Assembly: GCA_963575745.1 (NCBI GenBank)
Contig: CAUYUJ010012191.1
Span: 383,034 to 447,033, forward strand
Source: Prorocentrum cordatum
Lineage: Eukaryota > Sar > Dinophyceae > Prorocentrales > Prorocentraceae
Length of the DNA stretch: 64,000 nt
Direction: 5' to 3'
Both the position numbers and the translations under genes were made by a program. Under the pieces are notes generated by a model that worked only from the letters and a program-made list of their open reading frames with translations, made no database searches and was not told where the DNA came from. Below, in pieces: positions 21,296-31,765 of the stretch (position 1 is the first letter of the stretch; the number at the start of each line of letters is the position of its first letter).

Positions 21296-21501
21296 TCGTA
21301 CTCGTCCTCCTCCATCTCTTCCTCCTCGTCCTCGTGTGTGTACTCCTACTCGTTGCCCTTCTGCTCCCCTCGCCGCCCTCCCCGTCATCCACGCTGCCAC
21401 CTTCGACATCCGCCGCCTTGTCGCCGCCATCATCCTTTTCTCTTTTTTCCCCTAGGCGCCCCATGCGCAAAATCGGAGCTCCCCGTTCTTGTTCGATCAG
21501 G
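21296..21501. repeat. Segmental duplication, copy 2
   Basis: See 20250-20460. The two copies flank the ATC array, so the array could have grown inside a tandem duplication. Confidence 0.75.
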
Positions 21502-21972
21502 TTTGTGGGAAAGTGTGGGGCGAATCGTTCGGCCCGCCTTCGAGGGAGGAGGAGGATGGAGGGGCGGGGGTAGGAGGCGGGAGGGAGGAGGGAGGGGTAT
21601 GGGAGGTGAGGGGCAGGAGGGGGAGGGGAAGGAACGGGGACGGCCAGGGCCTCGCGGAGAGGGAGGACCCAGAATCCCCGACGTCACGGTTCGCACGGCA
21701 CGGATCCCAGGAGTGCCACACTCTCTGCCCGGGGCCAGCCTTTTATGTCCTGCGCCTTCTCTGCAGCACCCACCGGGCCCCAGGAAAGGGCCTGCAGCAG
21801 TGCCGAACAGCGACAGGAACGCCCCGCCGTGGATCCGTGCACGACGCGAGGGGGCCCTTGGATTGGTTGTCCCCAGGGGATTGCGGATGGCTTCCTATCC
21901 GCGAGCTCCTGGGCCAAAGTCCGACAAGTCTTTGTCGATCGATGCAGTCCGCGGGCGATCTGGACGAGTCGA
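21502..21972. other. Unrecognised G-rich sequence
   Basis: GGAGGGAGG-type composition at 21545-21650. No gene or element recognised. Confidence 0.4.
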
Positions 21973-22080
21973 GGTAGACCCAGAGATGTCCAGAGGAGTC
22001 TGAGCAGATCGTGGCAGGCCCAGCGCGAGCCGAAGGGCAGCAGACGTCGGTCAGGTCTGCTCGGAAGCAGGGGGCAGGAG
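21973..22080. repeat. Direct repeat left of the 169-bp element
   Basis: About 108 bp from GTAGACCCAGAGATGTCCAG to CAGGGGGCAGGAG. The same sequence, with about eight differences, lies at 22247-22354, on the other side of the element at 22081. Repeats this long are not target duplications, so the element sits between tandem copies. Confidence 0.85.
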
Positions 22081-22249
22081 TACACTCTTGGCGATGCTTA
22101 AGAAAACCCAGATTTTCGGCCAGAGCCTCGATTTTTCTTAATGTTTCAATGCGAATCCTGAGATTTGAATAGAAATGTTGGGTTTTAGTTCAAGTTCTGA
22201 GACGAAGAATTTCTTGACCCATGATTTCTTAAGCATTTCGCAGGGTGTA
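22081..22249. mobile_element. 169-bp MITE (family C), copy 1
   Basis: The left end TACACTCTTGGCGATGCTTA then AGAAA is mirrored by TTTCTTAAGCATTTCGCAGG then GTGTA at the right. Both ends finish in TA, compatible with a TA target as in Tc1/mariner relatives. The inside is AT-richer than the surroundings (TTTCTTAATGTTTCAATG). Copy 2 at 51447-51615 is also 169 bp. Confidence 0.85.
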
Positions 22250-22354
22250 GACCCAGAGATGTCCAGAGAAGTCTGAGCAGATCGTGGAAGACCCGGCGCG
22301 AGCCGAAGGACAGCAGACGTCGGCCAGGTCTGCTCGGAAGCAGGGGGCAGGAGC
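22247..22354. repeat. Direct repeat right of the 169-bp element
   Basis: Second copy of the sequence at 21973-22080; the two GTAGACCCAG starts are 275 bp apart. Confidence 0.85.
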
Positions 22355-23640
22355 AGGAGAAGATGGTTGAGCAATTTCTCCGCGGTGTGCCCCTCCCGAG
22401 GGCACCTTTGTGATGCTTCATTCCGCCAGGACGCCCTGCGTCCGCAGTGCCCCACTTCCCGAGCTCGGCTCTCGGTTCGTCGTGCCTGCAGCGCGCTCTG
22501 CGACCGCTCTGCGAACCCTGCGGTCGTGCGGAGCGGACAGCGTGATGCTCGTGGCCTTGGAGGTGGAGCGAGCGGGGGGGCCGCCATCCACACAGGCAGG
22601 GTGGCGCAGCAGCATCTGCTGCTGCGCGGGGAATGGCCACTGTGAGAACGACGACCTTCGCCGCGAAATCGGCATCGCACGAGGGCAGAGATGCTCGTCG
22701 CGTTTCGCGAGGACCCTGGGAGTGTAAATTTACACCTTGTCTTGCAGCACAGAACAGCGGGTCCATTCATACACGAATAATCATTGCGGAGAGACGTGGG
22801 CCAGTCACGCCATTCCCTAAATGATCCCCCCTTGGCAATGTGGAAGCACGTCTTGTATACACTATTCCAAAGCTTTGCAGCGGCACCCTTGGTGGCCTGG
22901 AGAACCTCCTTTGCACCACTGCATGGAGGGGGGGGTGCAAACGGCTCAAGTCTCTCGCTGCCGTCGCGCCGAACAATCGCTCCGATCCTCTCCTGCGTCG
23001 TTCCCCCACGAGACGGAAACAAAACGGGAACACGCTAACCCATCATTCCCCCTCTGAGCGATACGGGGACTGGGGATAACGTGCCGTGGACGGTGGTGTC
23101 CTGCCGCCAGACATGCAGTTGTCGGTGAGTCCCCAGCGATCCGATGCAGAGGACATGCGCAAGGGTTGCACTCTCAAGCTGCAAGTAATGCTCTCGCTCG
23201 GGTCCTGGCATTCCAATTTCTGGAATCTACGTGAGGGTTGCAGCCTGCACGCAGATGTGCAGCTGCCGGGTCGGTGGGGTCGGCGAGCACCCAAGAAAGC
23301 ACGCTATGTTCATGGTCTTGCAGGTGGTTGCGAAGGTCAGTGCTGCACGCCCTCGCAACCCCCGATTTGGGGGACAGCGTGGTCCAGAGGGCCTTCACGA
23401 ACAGCACGCGGTCCGCGCCGCCCGTACAGCACCTCGGAGGAGAGATGCGCACCGATACCGCTGCCCTCCCCCGTTACTCTCGGCCTCCTGGGCCTCCCCG
23501 CGGGGCCTCGTCGCCACTGCGAATCCTTCGTCGTCCCAGGATCTTCGGAGAGGTCCGAGGCGCAGCGGTATCGGTGTCGGTCTGCTCCCCCGCTGCCCCT
23601 GCGGGTCCACGCGACGCTCGGGTTCTCATCGTACACCCTT
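22355..23640. other. Unrecognised sequence of ordinary complexity
   Basis: No simple repeats over about 1.3 kb. Several frames of about 80-290 codons exist on both strands but none show a family I know. Confidence 0.35.
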
Positions 23641-23769
23641 GGCATCGCTCGGACGTGTGCATTTTTCCTTCGGCGAGGACCATCGAGGAGCATCCTGGAT
23701 CATTTGGCGACACAACCACGCACGAGACCGAACAAAAACACTGGAAATGGACGTCCGAGCGATGGCCAG
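23641..23769. mobile_element. 129-bp MITE (family B), copy
   Basis: GGCATCGCTCGGACGTGTGC at the left and GGACGTCCGAGCGATGGCC at the right. The flanks CACCCTT (23634-23640) and CACCCCG (23770-23776) agree at five of seven positions, in the same relative place as the ATGCCCT pair of the 7020 copy. Confidence 0.8.
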
Positions 23770-25745
23770 CACCCCGATCTGGGTCGTTGGCTTGTTAATC
23801 CAAGAAACACCACCGGAGGCCGACCTATGGTAGTGGTTCGCTGGGCGCGGTCGTCGCCTGACACAGCAAAGCACTATCATAGGTCGGCAGCCCTCGGTCC
23901 AGTGGTGGTCGAGGAGAGTAGGCCCACCAATTATTGGGCCGCTTGACTGCTGGCATCCCTCCAGTTGTTGACGCCAAGCGGTGCTTCAGATGTCGGACTT
24001 GCAGGGGCTGGGTTCACACGCGCTCGAGCTACCTTTTGCGATCTCGGATGTTCGGGCTGGTCGCCCGCAGAGCCCGCACTGCCTGAGTTGTTTGTGTCGC
24101 GCTTGTACTGCCGTGCAGCGTTTGTCCGCGGTGGGGCACGCAGCAGCTCCCGCGCTGGAGAGACTCGCCACAGCACCTGGCCCCTGCCGCGGAAAATGAG
24201 GCACGACCTTCTGCCCGGCAGCACGCAGCAGGGAGGGGGGAGGGAGATGGGGGATGGGGCGGAGTGGGTGGGGGGCGGGAGGGGAGGATGGGGGGGAGTC
24301 TCCGAGGAAGCAATAGAGAGAGAGAGAGAGATGGAAGAGGATGTGGCGCAGGTCGAGGCAGCAGGTCGTAGGCAGGAGGTGATGAGAGAAGGCAGGAGTA
24401 TGGGGGAGGTGGGGGCAGGAATCGGGAACGAGGGTGGAGGATGGCGTGGGGGAGAGAGGAGGAGAAGGGTGGAATGAAGAGGGGAGACGGAGGGTTGATG
24501 ATTGTCGACTGAAAAGTGAGAACGGAGAAGGAGTAGAGTGGAACCAGAAGGGAGGCACGAGGTATAAGGAAGGAGGTATATGCATAATACTTCGACATCT
24601 GCGACCATACTTTATGGCTTCTCTGATCAGGGCGAGACGGAGCACGTGTTTGTTGACAGAAGCGGATGCCTGTTTGCAAGGTCTCGCCGTGCGCTGGTAG
24701 CTTCGTGATGTTTTACTTGAATCAGGATCGGCGGTAAGGATGCAGTACGCGCGCAGGGCTACGGTAGCATCCTTCGGTACAGCGCTGCATAGTGCAGCAC
24801 CAGCCTTCATCCCTCTAGATTGGGGTTTTGCATCTCTTCGCGAAGACGTTCCCCTTGCATCGTTGCCTATTCAGTCAATTCTTGATTATGTGCCTATACG
24901 CGCGACTCATGGTAAGCGAGGCGCGCCCGCGTCGCCCAGCGTCTGTCGCTTTCGGCATCGCCACACCGCGTGGCCGCCGCTACCTTGCGCACCGTACCCG
25001 TGTTGGCGATGAGTGTGACAGGCTCGCGGCGCCCGTCGGCGAGGAGACGCGAACACAGATCAGGGCACGTGGATTCGCGGCGGGTCCCGCTTCCATCTGC
25101 AAGCTGACGCGCACCGCCGACAAAACCCAGACAAGAATCGACGCGCACCGTCTGAATACGTGCCTCCCCCCGCGCCCACGTGCCGGAACAACCGATATGT
25201 AAGCCATGTCAGCGTGTGCCCGGCATCGTGGTCAGAGCTGTGCAGCCCTGGCGGCCCCTCGGCAAGACTCCACCCGGAGTCTGGGCCGCAGCACCAGCAC
25301 CCAGTCGAGGTCATCCTGTCCTGAATGTCGCCCCCGTAGTCTTGAGTCGGGCATGCCCCTCAACAGGAGGAATGGTCAAAAGTAGTCTAAAAGATAGGCT
25401 GGGGACGATTTTCCACTTTTTTGTTTTGTTTGTCATTTTGGAATAGCTCTTGAATGGTTTAAAGCTTTCGCCCTACATCCGCCTCCAGGAGGACATGCCC
25501 GACCCGAGTCGAGCTCACCCTGTCCCGAGTGCCGCCCCCGCAGCCATCTCCCCCCCGCGGCCGCCCTCCTTGCGTCGCCCCCTGTCCTGGTGCTACGGTG
25601 CGTGCTCGCAGCCGGGCCCAGCCCGCCTCGAACGTGCCCTGGCGCTGGGCCCAGCGGGCGCCTGGAGGGCGGGAGGCTGGCAGGACGGGGGTAGGCCGTG
25701 AGGATCCTGAGATCAGGGCGTCGGAGGGAAGAGTGGGGGGAAGGA
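23770..25745. other. Unrecognised sequence, about 2 kb
   Basis: It includes a G-rich stretch (24228-24480) with an AGAGAGAGAG run at 24314. The part at 24600-25450 is of ordinary complexity. No gene recognised. Confidence 0.35.
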
Positions 25746-25846
25746 GGGAGGAGGGAGGAGGAGGAGGAGGAGGAGGAGGAGGAGGAGGAGGAGGAGGAGG
25801 AGGAGGAGGAGGAGGAGGAGGAGGAGGAGGAGGAGGAGGAGGAGCC
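25746..25846. repeat. GGA trinucleotide tract
   Basis: About 33 GGA triplets. Confidence 0.95.
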
Positions 25847-26042
25847 GCCCCGGCTCGTGCGCCCGCCGAGCCCGCGGCAGCACGTGCGCCTGGCTTCGTC
25901 CATCGACCTCGAGATTGAGTCGCCGCCGCCGCTGCGGCTTCTCCGCCGCCCGGCCGGTTTCGGCATCGGGGGGGGGGGGCATGCGCGCCGCACCCCCCTC
26001 GCGGTTGGCCGTGGCAGGATGCAGGGCGCACCTCTTGGTACT

Positions 26043-26361
26043 GTATCGCTCGGACGTGTGCACTTTCCCTCGGCGGGGATCATCGAGGAGCATCCTGGGC
26101 CATTCGGGCCGGGCGAAAGGGGGGGATTGGGAAAGGGGGGGTTACGAAATTTGCTGCATGCAGCTGGTTTCGGCCTCACCGAGGGGCCCATTCCTCGATA
26201 CATGGCCGCCTCCAGCGCCGGGAGGCGCCAGGAAAGTCAGCTACGTGAGCTGATTCTCAACCCCTCCCTTTACTATCCCCCCCTTTCGCCCGACCCGGGC
26301 CATCCCGCGAAGAAGCCACGCGCGAAACCGAAAAAAAAGCACAGGGAGTGGACGTCGCCAG
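26043..26361. mobile_element. MITE family B copy interrupted by a family A element
   Basis: The left part (GTATCGCTCGGACGTGTGC to CATCCTGGGCCAT) ends at 26103. The right part resumes at 26297-26303 with GGGCCAT and continues as CCCGCGAAGAAGCC and AGTGGACGTCGCCAG. Removing the 193-bp insert plus one 7-bp repeat gives a contiguous family B body matching the copies at 17103 and 23641. The right inverted repeat is shortened in this copy. Confidence 0.8.
26104..26296. mobile_element. 193-bp MITE (family A), copy 2, nested in family B
   Basis: Starts TCGGGCCGGGCGAAAGG and ends CCTTTCGCCCGACCC. The flanks are a perfect 7-bp repeat, GGGCCAT, at 26097-26103 and 26297-26303. It is the same length as copy 1 at 3721, with scattered substitutions (for example CCTCACCGAGG for CCCCGCCGAGG). 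Because the host element has a known unoccupied sequence, the duplication is shown to arise on insertion. Confidence 0.92.
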
Positions 26362-26495
26362 ACTTGGCCACGCTTGGCCCCCTCCGCGGCGGGCCGTGGC
26401 CGGCTGCAGGGGCCCCGCCCGCCTCTTGTGTGGCCAGCTCTGCTGGCAGGAGCGCTCTTCGTGCCATCCTTCGCCAAGCAAGGGGTCCAGAGCCT

Positions 26496-26608
26496 GGCAT
26501 CGCTTGGACGTGTGCATTGTTTCCTCGGCGAGAACCATCGAGGACCATCCTCGACCAGCCAGCAAAAAAGAAACACGCACGGGAAATGGACGTCCGAGCG
26601 ACGGCGAG
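26496..26608. mobile_element. 113-bp MITE (family B), shorter copy
   Basis: GGCATCGCTTGGACGTGTGC at the left and GGACGTCCGAGCGACGGCGAG at the right, with about 15 bp missing in the middle relative to other copies. Flanks share only AGAG. It lies about 135 bp downstream of another family B copy. Confidence 0.75.
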
Positions 26609-27085
26609 AGAGGGAAGCGACACCCGAGGCGTTCTGCCGTCAAGTTGCCAGGCTCTTGGGGCCTTCCATGGGCCGCGGAATTGTTTGAGATGGACTGAAG
26701 GTGAAAAGCGGGTGCTGGCTGAATGCCTCGGGGTCCACGACCCGTTTCTCCCAGGACCCGATGTTTTCATGCCAACGTCTTGCTGCGCATCTGTGGGTCG
26801 TTCGGTAGCGTCTTGAAACCCCTGCAGCAAGGCCTGCTGGGCCGCTCGGACACGAGGGTGCGGTCCCAGGGTCGGGGTTCAGGGGGTCAGATCCCCTACC
26901 GCGTGAGGGGCGCGCATTCTGATCCCCGAGCACGTTCCACTATTCGCAAAGTGCCCACTCGCGTCAAACGACGCATGTGTGCCTGGATCGTGAATCCTCC
27001 GCGGCGGATCCAGGCCATTTGCGAGTAGTTACTCTGCGAGTCGCGGAACCCGCCTGTCGAGAGAAGCCCTGTCGCCGTTTGAGTA
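26609..27085. other. Unrecognised sequence
   Basis: Nothing recognised on either strand. Confidence 0.4.
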
Positions 27086-27689
27086 ATGGAGGATGACGAT
27101 TAATAAATGACCGGGGGGCGTGTTCACGCGGCGGCGCCCAGGATGACGATTAGAAAAAACCGGCCGCGGGCTGGAAAACTATTTTTTAATCGTTCTCCTC
27201 CAGTCAGAAAACTGTGCAGAAATAGCAGGAAACTAAGTTTTTGATCGTTCGCTCCCGTTTTTCTTTTTTTAATCCTCATCCCGCATTAGGCCCGCCCCCA
27301 TCGCGCCCTGCCGCCGTTTGAGGAGGCCTGCCCCCGTCGCGCCCTGCCGCGCCGCCCCCCGCGCCACCCTGCAGGCTGCAGGGCCGCCCTCTCGGTCGGG
27401 CGCCCGGCGCCCCCGCGTATCCGGGGCGGGGATCTGCCCATCACCACCGCCTGCGGCATCGATCTTCGGGGGCCGCGGAAGGCGACCGGCAATGCGGGAT
27501 GACGATTAATCAAAAGATGGGAGAGAACGATTAAAAATTAGTTCTCTGCTGTTTCTGCACAATCTTCTGATTGGAGGAGAGCGATTCAAGAATTAGCTTT
27601 CCAGCCCGCGGCCAGTTTCTTCTAATCGTCATCCCGGGCGCCGCCGCGTGAACACGACCCCTGGTCATTTATTAATCGTCATCCTCCAT
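27086..27689. mobile_element. 604-bp foldback element with arms of about 200 bp
   Basis: The left arm begins ATGGAGGATGACGATTAAT and the right arm ends ATTAATCGTCATCCTCCAT. The arms stay alignable for about 200 bp (27086-27290 with 27490-27689), including GTGTTCACGCGGCGGCGCC and its complement. The motif GGATGACGATTA occurs at least three times per arm, so the arms themselves are modular. The core (27291-27489) is GC-rich with a doubled CGCGCCCTGCCGC. No transposase frame is visible. Confidence 0.85.
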
Positions 27690-27703
27690 CATGCATGCTC
27701 CAT

Positions 27704-27845
27704 GTGTCGCCGCGCCGTTTGTTCCGACGCGCGGCCTTGCGTCTCGGGGAGGGCGCCTCGGTCTTTTTGGGCAAGCTCTCCGCCTCAGACGCAGGGCCGG
27801 TTGTGTCCACAGCGGGTGCGTTCAGGACACGTGGCGCGGCGGCGC
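27704..27845. mobile_element. Partial copy of the GTGTCGCCGCGCC element
   Basis: Starts GTGTCGCCGCGCCGTTTG, then TTCCGACGCGCGGCCTTGCG and GGGAGGGCGCCTCGG, matching 29797-29855. Its right part is diverged or lost next to the element beginning at 27846. Confidence 0.6.
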
Positions 27846-28020
27846 AGTTCGTAAGAAGAGGGAGGGGGTCACAGCCCTCCCAGACGAAGAGCTTCAGACC
27901 ACCTCTGGACCAGCTGCGAAATGACGGCCGTTTGCCCAGCTCCCCATGGAACCCTCCAAGACAGCTCAAATCAGACCCCCCAAATCAGACCACCCCCCTT
28001 GTATCGTGAAATCTGGAGTA
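27846..28020. mobile_element. TACTCC element, copy 2, left end worn
   Basis: The left end reads TTCGTAAGAAGAGGGAGGGGG, lacking the outer TACTCCAGA seen at 2721. The right end TATCGTGAAATCTGGAGTA is well preserved. Interior blocks CCCTCC, CTTCAGACC and CCCTCCAAGACAGC match copy 1. Confidence 0.7.
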
Positions 28021-28611
28021 GGTTCGGGCCCCCTGGGGCCCCAAGCACATCCTGATCCACCGCCCCCTTGGGCCCCAGAGCATCGATCCCCAGGGCGGTG
28101 GCTATGGGTAAATCCCAATCTCGCACTCGCGCCCGGCCAGAGCAGCAGGGCCTGCCCCAGTTCGGACGTTGCTGGGGGGGGCGCTAAATGAGCGGGCAGA
28201 GGACAGTGCACCACCCTTGCACTTTAGGGGCCCTCTAGGGCACAAAGGGGTACGAAAGGTGTACGCTTCTTCGATGTGCACCATCGGTGTGTAGCAACGC
28301 CCAATCGGTGTGCAGCCATGGCGCCCGCCCCCCACGAAGCAACGCCCAATCGGTGTGCAGCCATGGCGCCCGCCGTGGAGGCGGCGCCGGGCCGCGCGGC
28401 GGGGGAGGCCGCGGAGTTCGCGTGCCTGGCGCTGCGGCACTTCGGCATCGGCCACGTGACGGCGGAGCAGCTCCGCCGCGCGGAGCGCCCCCTCGCTCCC
28501 CCTCTCCCTCCCCCCTCGCCCCCCTCCCCTCGCCCCCATCCCTCGCCCCCCTTCCCCCCCCTCGCACCCTCTCGCCTCCGCTCCGCCCCCCCCTCGCCCC
28601 CCTCCCTCTCC
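28021..28611. other. Unrecognised C-rich sequence
   Basis: CCAATCGGTGTGCAGCCATG and GGCGCCCGCC occur twice in tandem (28308-28375). CCCCTCG-type runs occupy 28490-28610. Confidence 0.4.
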
Positions 28612-29560
28612 TCCTCCTTCTCCTCGTTCTCCTCCTCCTCCTCCTCCTACTCCTCCTCCTCGTTCTCCGTTCCTTTTCCTTGTGGAAAACTCTTCGCTGT
28701 CGCACCACGAGGCCAGGCGGCACGGGCGTTTCGTTTGAGACTTCCCCTTAAAATTGATGAGCCTGAAGCTTAAGAGCTGGGAGCAGCTTTGCAGATGAAG
28801 GGCGAGTCGCTTTCGAAATGTGGCTCTCGGTTTAGCGCCGCACGCACTCGTCGTACAAAATACCAGGTTTGCACGGATTGCGGACAGGTCGTCTTCAAAA
28901 TGTGGTTCTTTCTTGAGCGCCGCGCACATTCGTTTGAATCTGTGCAAGAGATTCACGGATTGAGGACAGGTCGTTTTCAAAATGTGGTTATCGTGTTTGC
29001 GCCGCGCACATTCTCTGGTCGTTTTCAAAGTGTGGCTCACGCTTGAGCGCCGCGCAATCTCGTTTTTAAGACATGCAAGAACTTCGCGGATTGAAGGCGG
29101 TTCGTTTTCAACATGTGGTTCCCGCTTCAGCCCCGCGCACATCTGTTCCAAACCATTGTCAGAACAAATGTGTTTTGGAGCGATTCAGGATTGGCAGGGC
29201 GCAACAGTTAGGTGTATTCGCGGTGTCGAAGTTCCAGGAACGGTGTTTTGGCACGATTCAGGGTCGCCAAGACGCAACAGTCAGGTTGACTCGTGGTGCT
29301 GAAGTCCTGAGAATGGTGGTTTGGCACACGTCAGGATTTCCACACGGTCGTTCTCAAACGTCGCATTTCCCCCATCGGACATGAACCCTTGAAGGGGCCT
29401 ACGAAGAGGGAGATTGGAGGGAGGGTCTATGCCAATATCGTTGATGAGTCTTGGGTTTGCATTGGTCCTCCTCCTCCTCCTCCACATCCTGGTCCATCCT
29501 CCACCTCCTCCTTCCGCCTCCTCCCCCTCGCCCCCCTCCATTTGATCCTCCCCTTCCCCC
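28612..29560. repeat. Segmental duplication flanked by CTC tracts, copy 1
   Basis: From a CTC tract (28612-28668) the order is TTCCTTTTCCTT, TCGCTGTCGCAC, GGGCGTTTCG, CCTGAAGCTTAA, then five units of a minisatellite of about 80 bp (GTTTTCAAAATGTGG, GCGCCGCGCACATTC, GCAAGAGATTCACGG). Three units of about 76 bp follow (GGCACGATTCAGGGTCG, CGCAACAGTCAGGTTGA), then GAGTCTTGGGTTTGCATTGG and another CTC run. The same order occurs at 30614-31580. Confidence 0.8.
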
Positions 29561-29796
29561 TCCTCCTCCTCCTCCTGGAGGGCTCCGCTGCGGGCGTGGG
29601 GCTGCCCCCCCCCCTCCCCCCCCACCCCCCCCACCCCCCCACCCCCTTCCCCCTTCGCCTTGGCTCGGCCGAGGAGCACGGCTGGCCCGAGGCCGCCCCC
29701 GCGCTCTGGGCGCTGCTGGGGGACCTGCTGGAGCTGCTGCTCGTTCCCTGGGTGGGGGGGGGCGACAGCTGCGCGCGCGCCCCATCCTTTCATCGA

Positions 29797-30019
29797 GTGT
29801 CGCCGCGCCGCTTGGTCCGATGCGCGGCCTTGCGCCTTGGAGAGGGCGCCTCGGCCACAAGGGCCAACGCCGCTTCGGGCGCGGTCGATTCGCCGCGGGG
29901 TTTGCCGCGGTGCCCCGGCTTCGTCTGCTTGGGCGCGGGGCGCAGGGCTTGCCGTGGGTTTGCTGTGGTGTCGGTGCCGTACATTTTTGGCGCGTTCAAA
30001 ACAAATTGCGCGGCGACAC
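29797..30019. mobile_element. 223-bp element with GTGTCGCCGCGC ends
   Basis: The left end GTGTCGCCGCGCCGCTTGG is mirrored by AACAAATTGCGCGGCGACAC at the right; the inner TTTGTTCNGANCGCGC also matches if the 27704 copy is used as reference. Flanks ATCGA (29792-29796) and ATCAA (30020-30024) differ at one of five positions. Non-coding. Confidence 0.6.
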
Positions 30020-30206
30020 ATCAAGAGCTTCTAACCTGAATAGCACAATGATGACGTAGCCTAACTTGGGTCCACGTGTTTTCATGGGCTGATCAGTCTG
30101 GGGGGCTTGACTTGGTAAGTCTACTGAACAGGCCCCCTATCCGTAACGGTTTTGGATTAGGTCTGCTCCCAAAAAGTAGGGCCCCCCATTGCTAATCATC
30201 TTTGAT

Positions 30207-30428
30207 TCGGGAGGTCCCAGACGGGATGCTGACCACGCCGTGTGGTGAGTAACTGAGGATTCCGGGTCACCACGCGTTTTTGGGACTCGGGCCGTTTTCC
30301 GAGGACGTCTCTGGCGACCGGGGCCCCAAAGGTCCGAAGACCGCACGGTGACGGGCCGCGCGGTGAGGTCCCTTGGGGTTCCGAGGTTACCGCGCTGTTT
30401 GTCACCACGCGGTTTTGGAACACCCAAG
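30207..30428. mobile_element. CACGGTTTTGG foldback element, copy 1
   Basis: It shares with 45647-45870 the order ACCACRCCGTGTGGTGAGT, GGGTCACC, CGCACGGT or CACGCG, TTTTTGGGACT, CGAGGCGTT-like and a TTCCGAGGTTACCGCGC block. The hairpin ACCACGCCGTGTGGT is near the left end. Confidence 0.6.
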
Positions 30429-30613
30429 TCATCGGAGAGGGTGGGGGGGGGAGGGAGAAGCGGGGAGGAGGAGGAACATAGACTGACGCCGCTACCCGCT
30501 CCCCGTCGCCACGGCTGGATTCGCTTCGAGATCCCGTTCAGAATGCGCTCCATGGGGAGAGGCGACGGGGAAGATGAGCAGGACACTTGAAGAGGATGGG
30601 GGAGCGGTATGAG

Positions 30614-31580
30614 GTCCTCCTCCTCCTCCTCCTCCTCCTCCTCCTCCTCCTCCTCCGTATCGTCCTGCGTCCTCCTCCTCCCCCTCCTCCTCCGCATCGT
30701 TTTCCGACCTCCTCGTCGATCCTCCCCGTCCTGCTTCGCAAGGTCCTCGCTCATCCATTCCTTTTCCTTCCAAATGATTCCTCCCTGTCGCACCTGAGGC
30801 TTGTCGAAAAGGCGGGCCGGGCGTTTCGCATGAGACTTCACCCTTTCTGACCCTGAAGCATGGTCCTGAAGCTTAACAGATGGCAACAGTTTCACAGATG
30901 GAGGGCGGGCCGTTTTCAAAATGCTCCGCGCACATTCGTTTGTTTTTGCTTCCACGAATTGAGTGCGGGAGGTGTTCAAAATGTGGCCTCGCCTTAGCGC
31001 CGCGCACATTCGTTTGAACATTTGCAAGAGCTTCAGGGATTGAGAGCGTGTGGTTTTCAGAATGTGGTTCTCGCCTTAGCGCCACGAGCATTTGATTCAA
31101 ACACCTGCTAACGCTTCACGGATTGAGGGCGGCTAGTTTTCAAAATGTGGTTCTAGCTTTAGCGCCGACGCACTCCGGATGACCATCTGCTAGAGTTTCA
31201 CGGATCCCCATGGTCAACAATACAGAAATGGCGTCTTGGAGCAACTCAGGATTATGAGGGTCCAGCCGTTTTTTCGTTGGCTCGCGGTGCTGAACTCCCA
31301 GGAGCGCGTTCTGGCACGATTCCAGATCGCCAGGGCGCAACAGTCAGGTTGATCCGTGGCGGTGGAGTCGCGGGAGGTAAGTTTTGGCATTCTTCAGGGT
31401 CGTCAAGCAGTTGTCTTCCAACGAGGCAGCTCCCTCTGTGGAAATAAACACTAGTAGGGGCCTGTGAAGAGGGAGCTTGGGAGGATTTCTGCCAACATCG
31501 TTGCTGAGTCTTGGGTTTGCACTGGTCCTCCTCCTCCTCCTCCTCCTCCCTTTTCTCCTCCTCCTTCTCCTCCTCCATCT
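30614..31580. repeat. Segmental duplication flanked by CTC tracts, copy 2
   Basis: Same order as 28612-29560: CTC tract, TTCCTTTTCCTT, CTGTCGCAC, CCTGAAGCTTAACAG, four units of GTTTTCAAAATGTGG and GCGCCGCGCACATTCG, then TTCTGGCACGATTCCAG and CGCAACAGTCAGGTTGA, ending TTGCTGAGTCTTGGGTTTGC before the CTC tract at 31526. Confidence 0.8.
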
Positions 31581-31765
31581 CCTCCTCCTCCTCCTCCTCC
31601 CCCTCCTCCTCCTCCTCCTCCTCCTTCTCTGCCTCCTCCTGTTTCTCCGCATCGTCCTCCTCCTCCTCCTCCTCCTCCTCCTCACTCCTCCTCCTCCTCC
31701 TCCTCCTCCTCCTCCTCCTCCTCCTCCTCCTCCTCCCCTCCTCCTCCTCCTCCTCCTCCCCCTAT
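31526..31765. repeat. Long CTC trinucleotide tract
   Basis: About 75 CTC triplets with TTC, CAT and CGC interruptions. The phrase CCGCATCGTCCTC recurs inside and after it. Confidence 0.95.

Noticed and set aside
20465-21433. Minus-strand acidic or poly-Met protein
   Set aside because: Produced entirely by ATC/GTC triplets. The poly-Asp, poly-Met and poly-His versions in different frames have equal claim.
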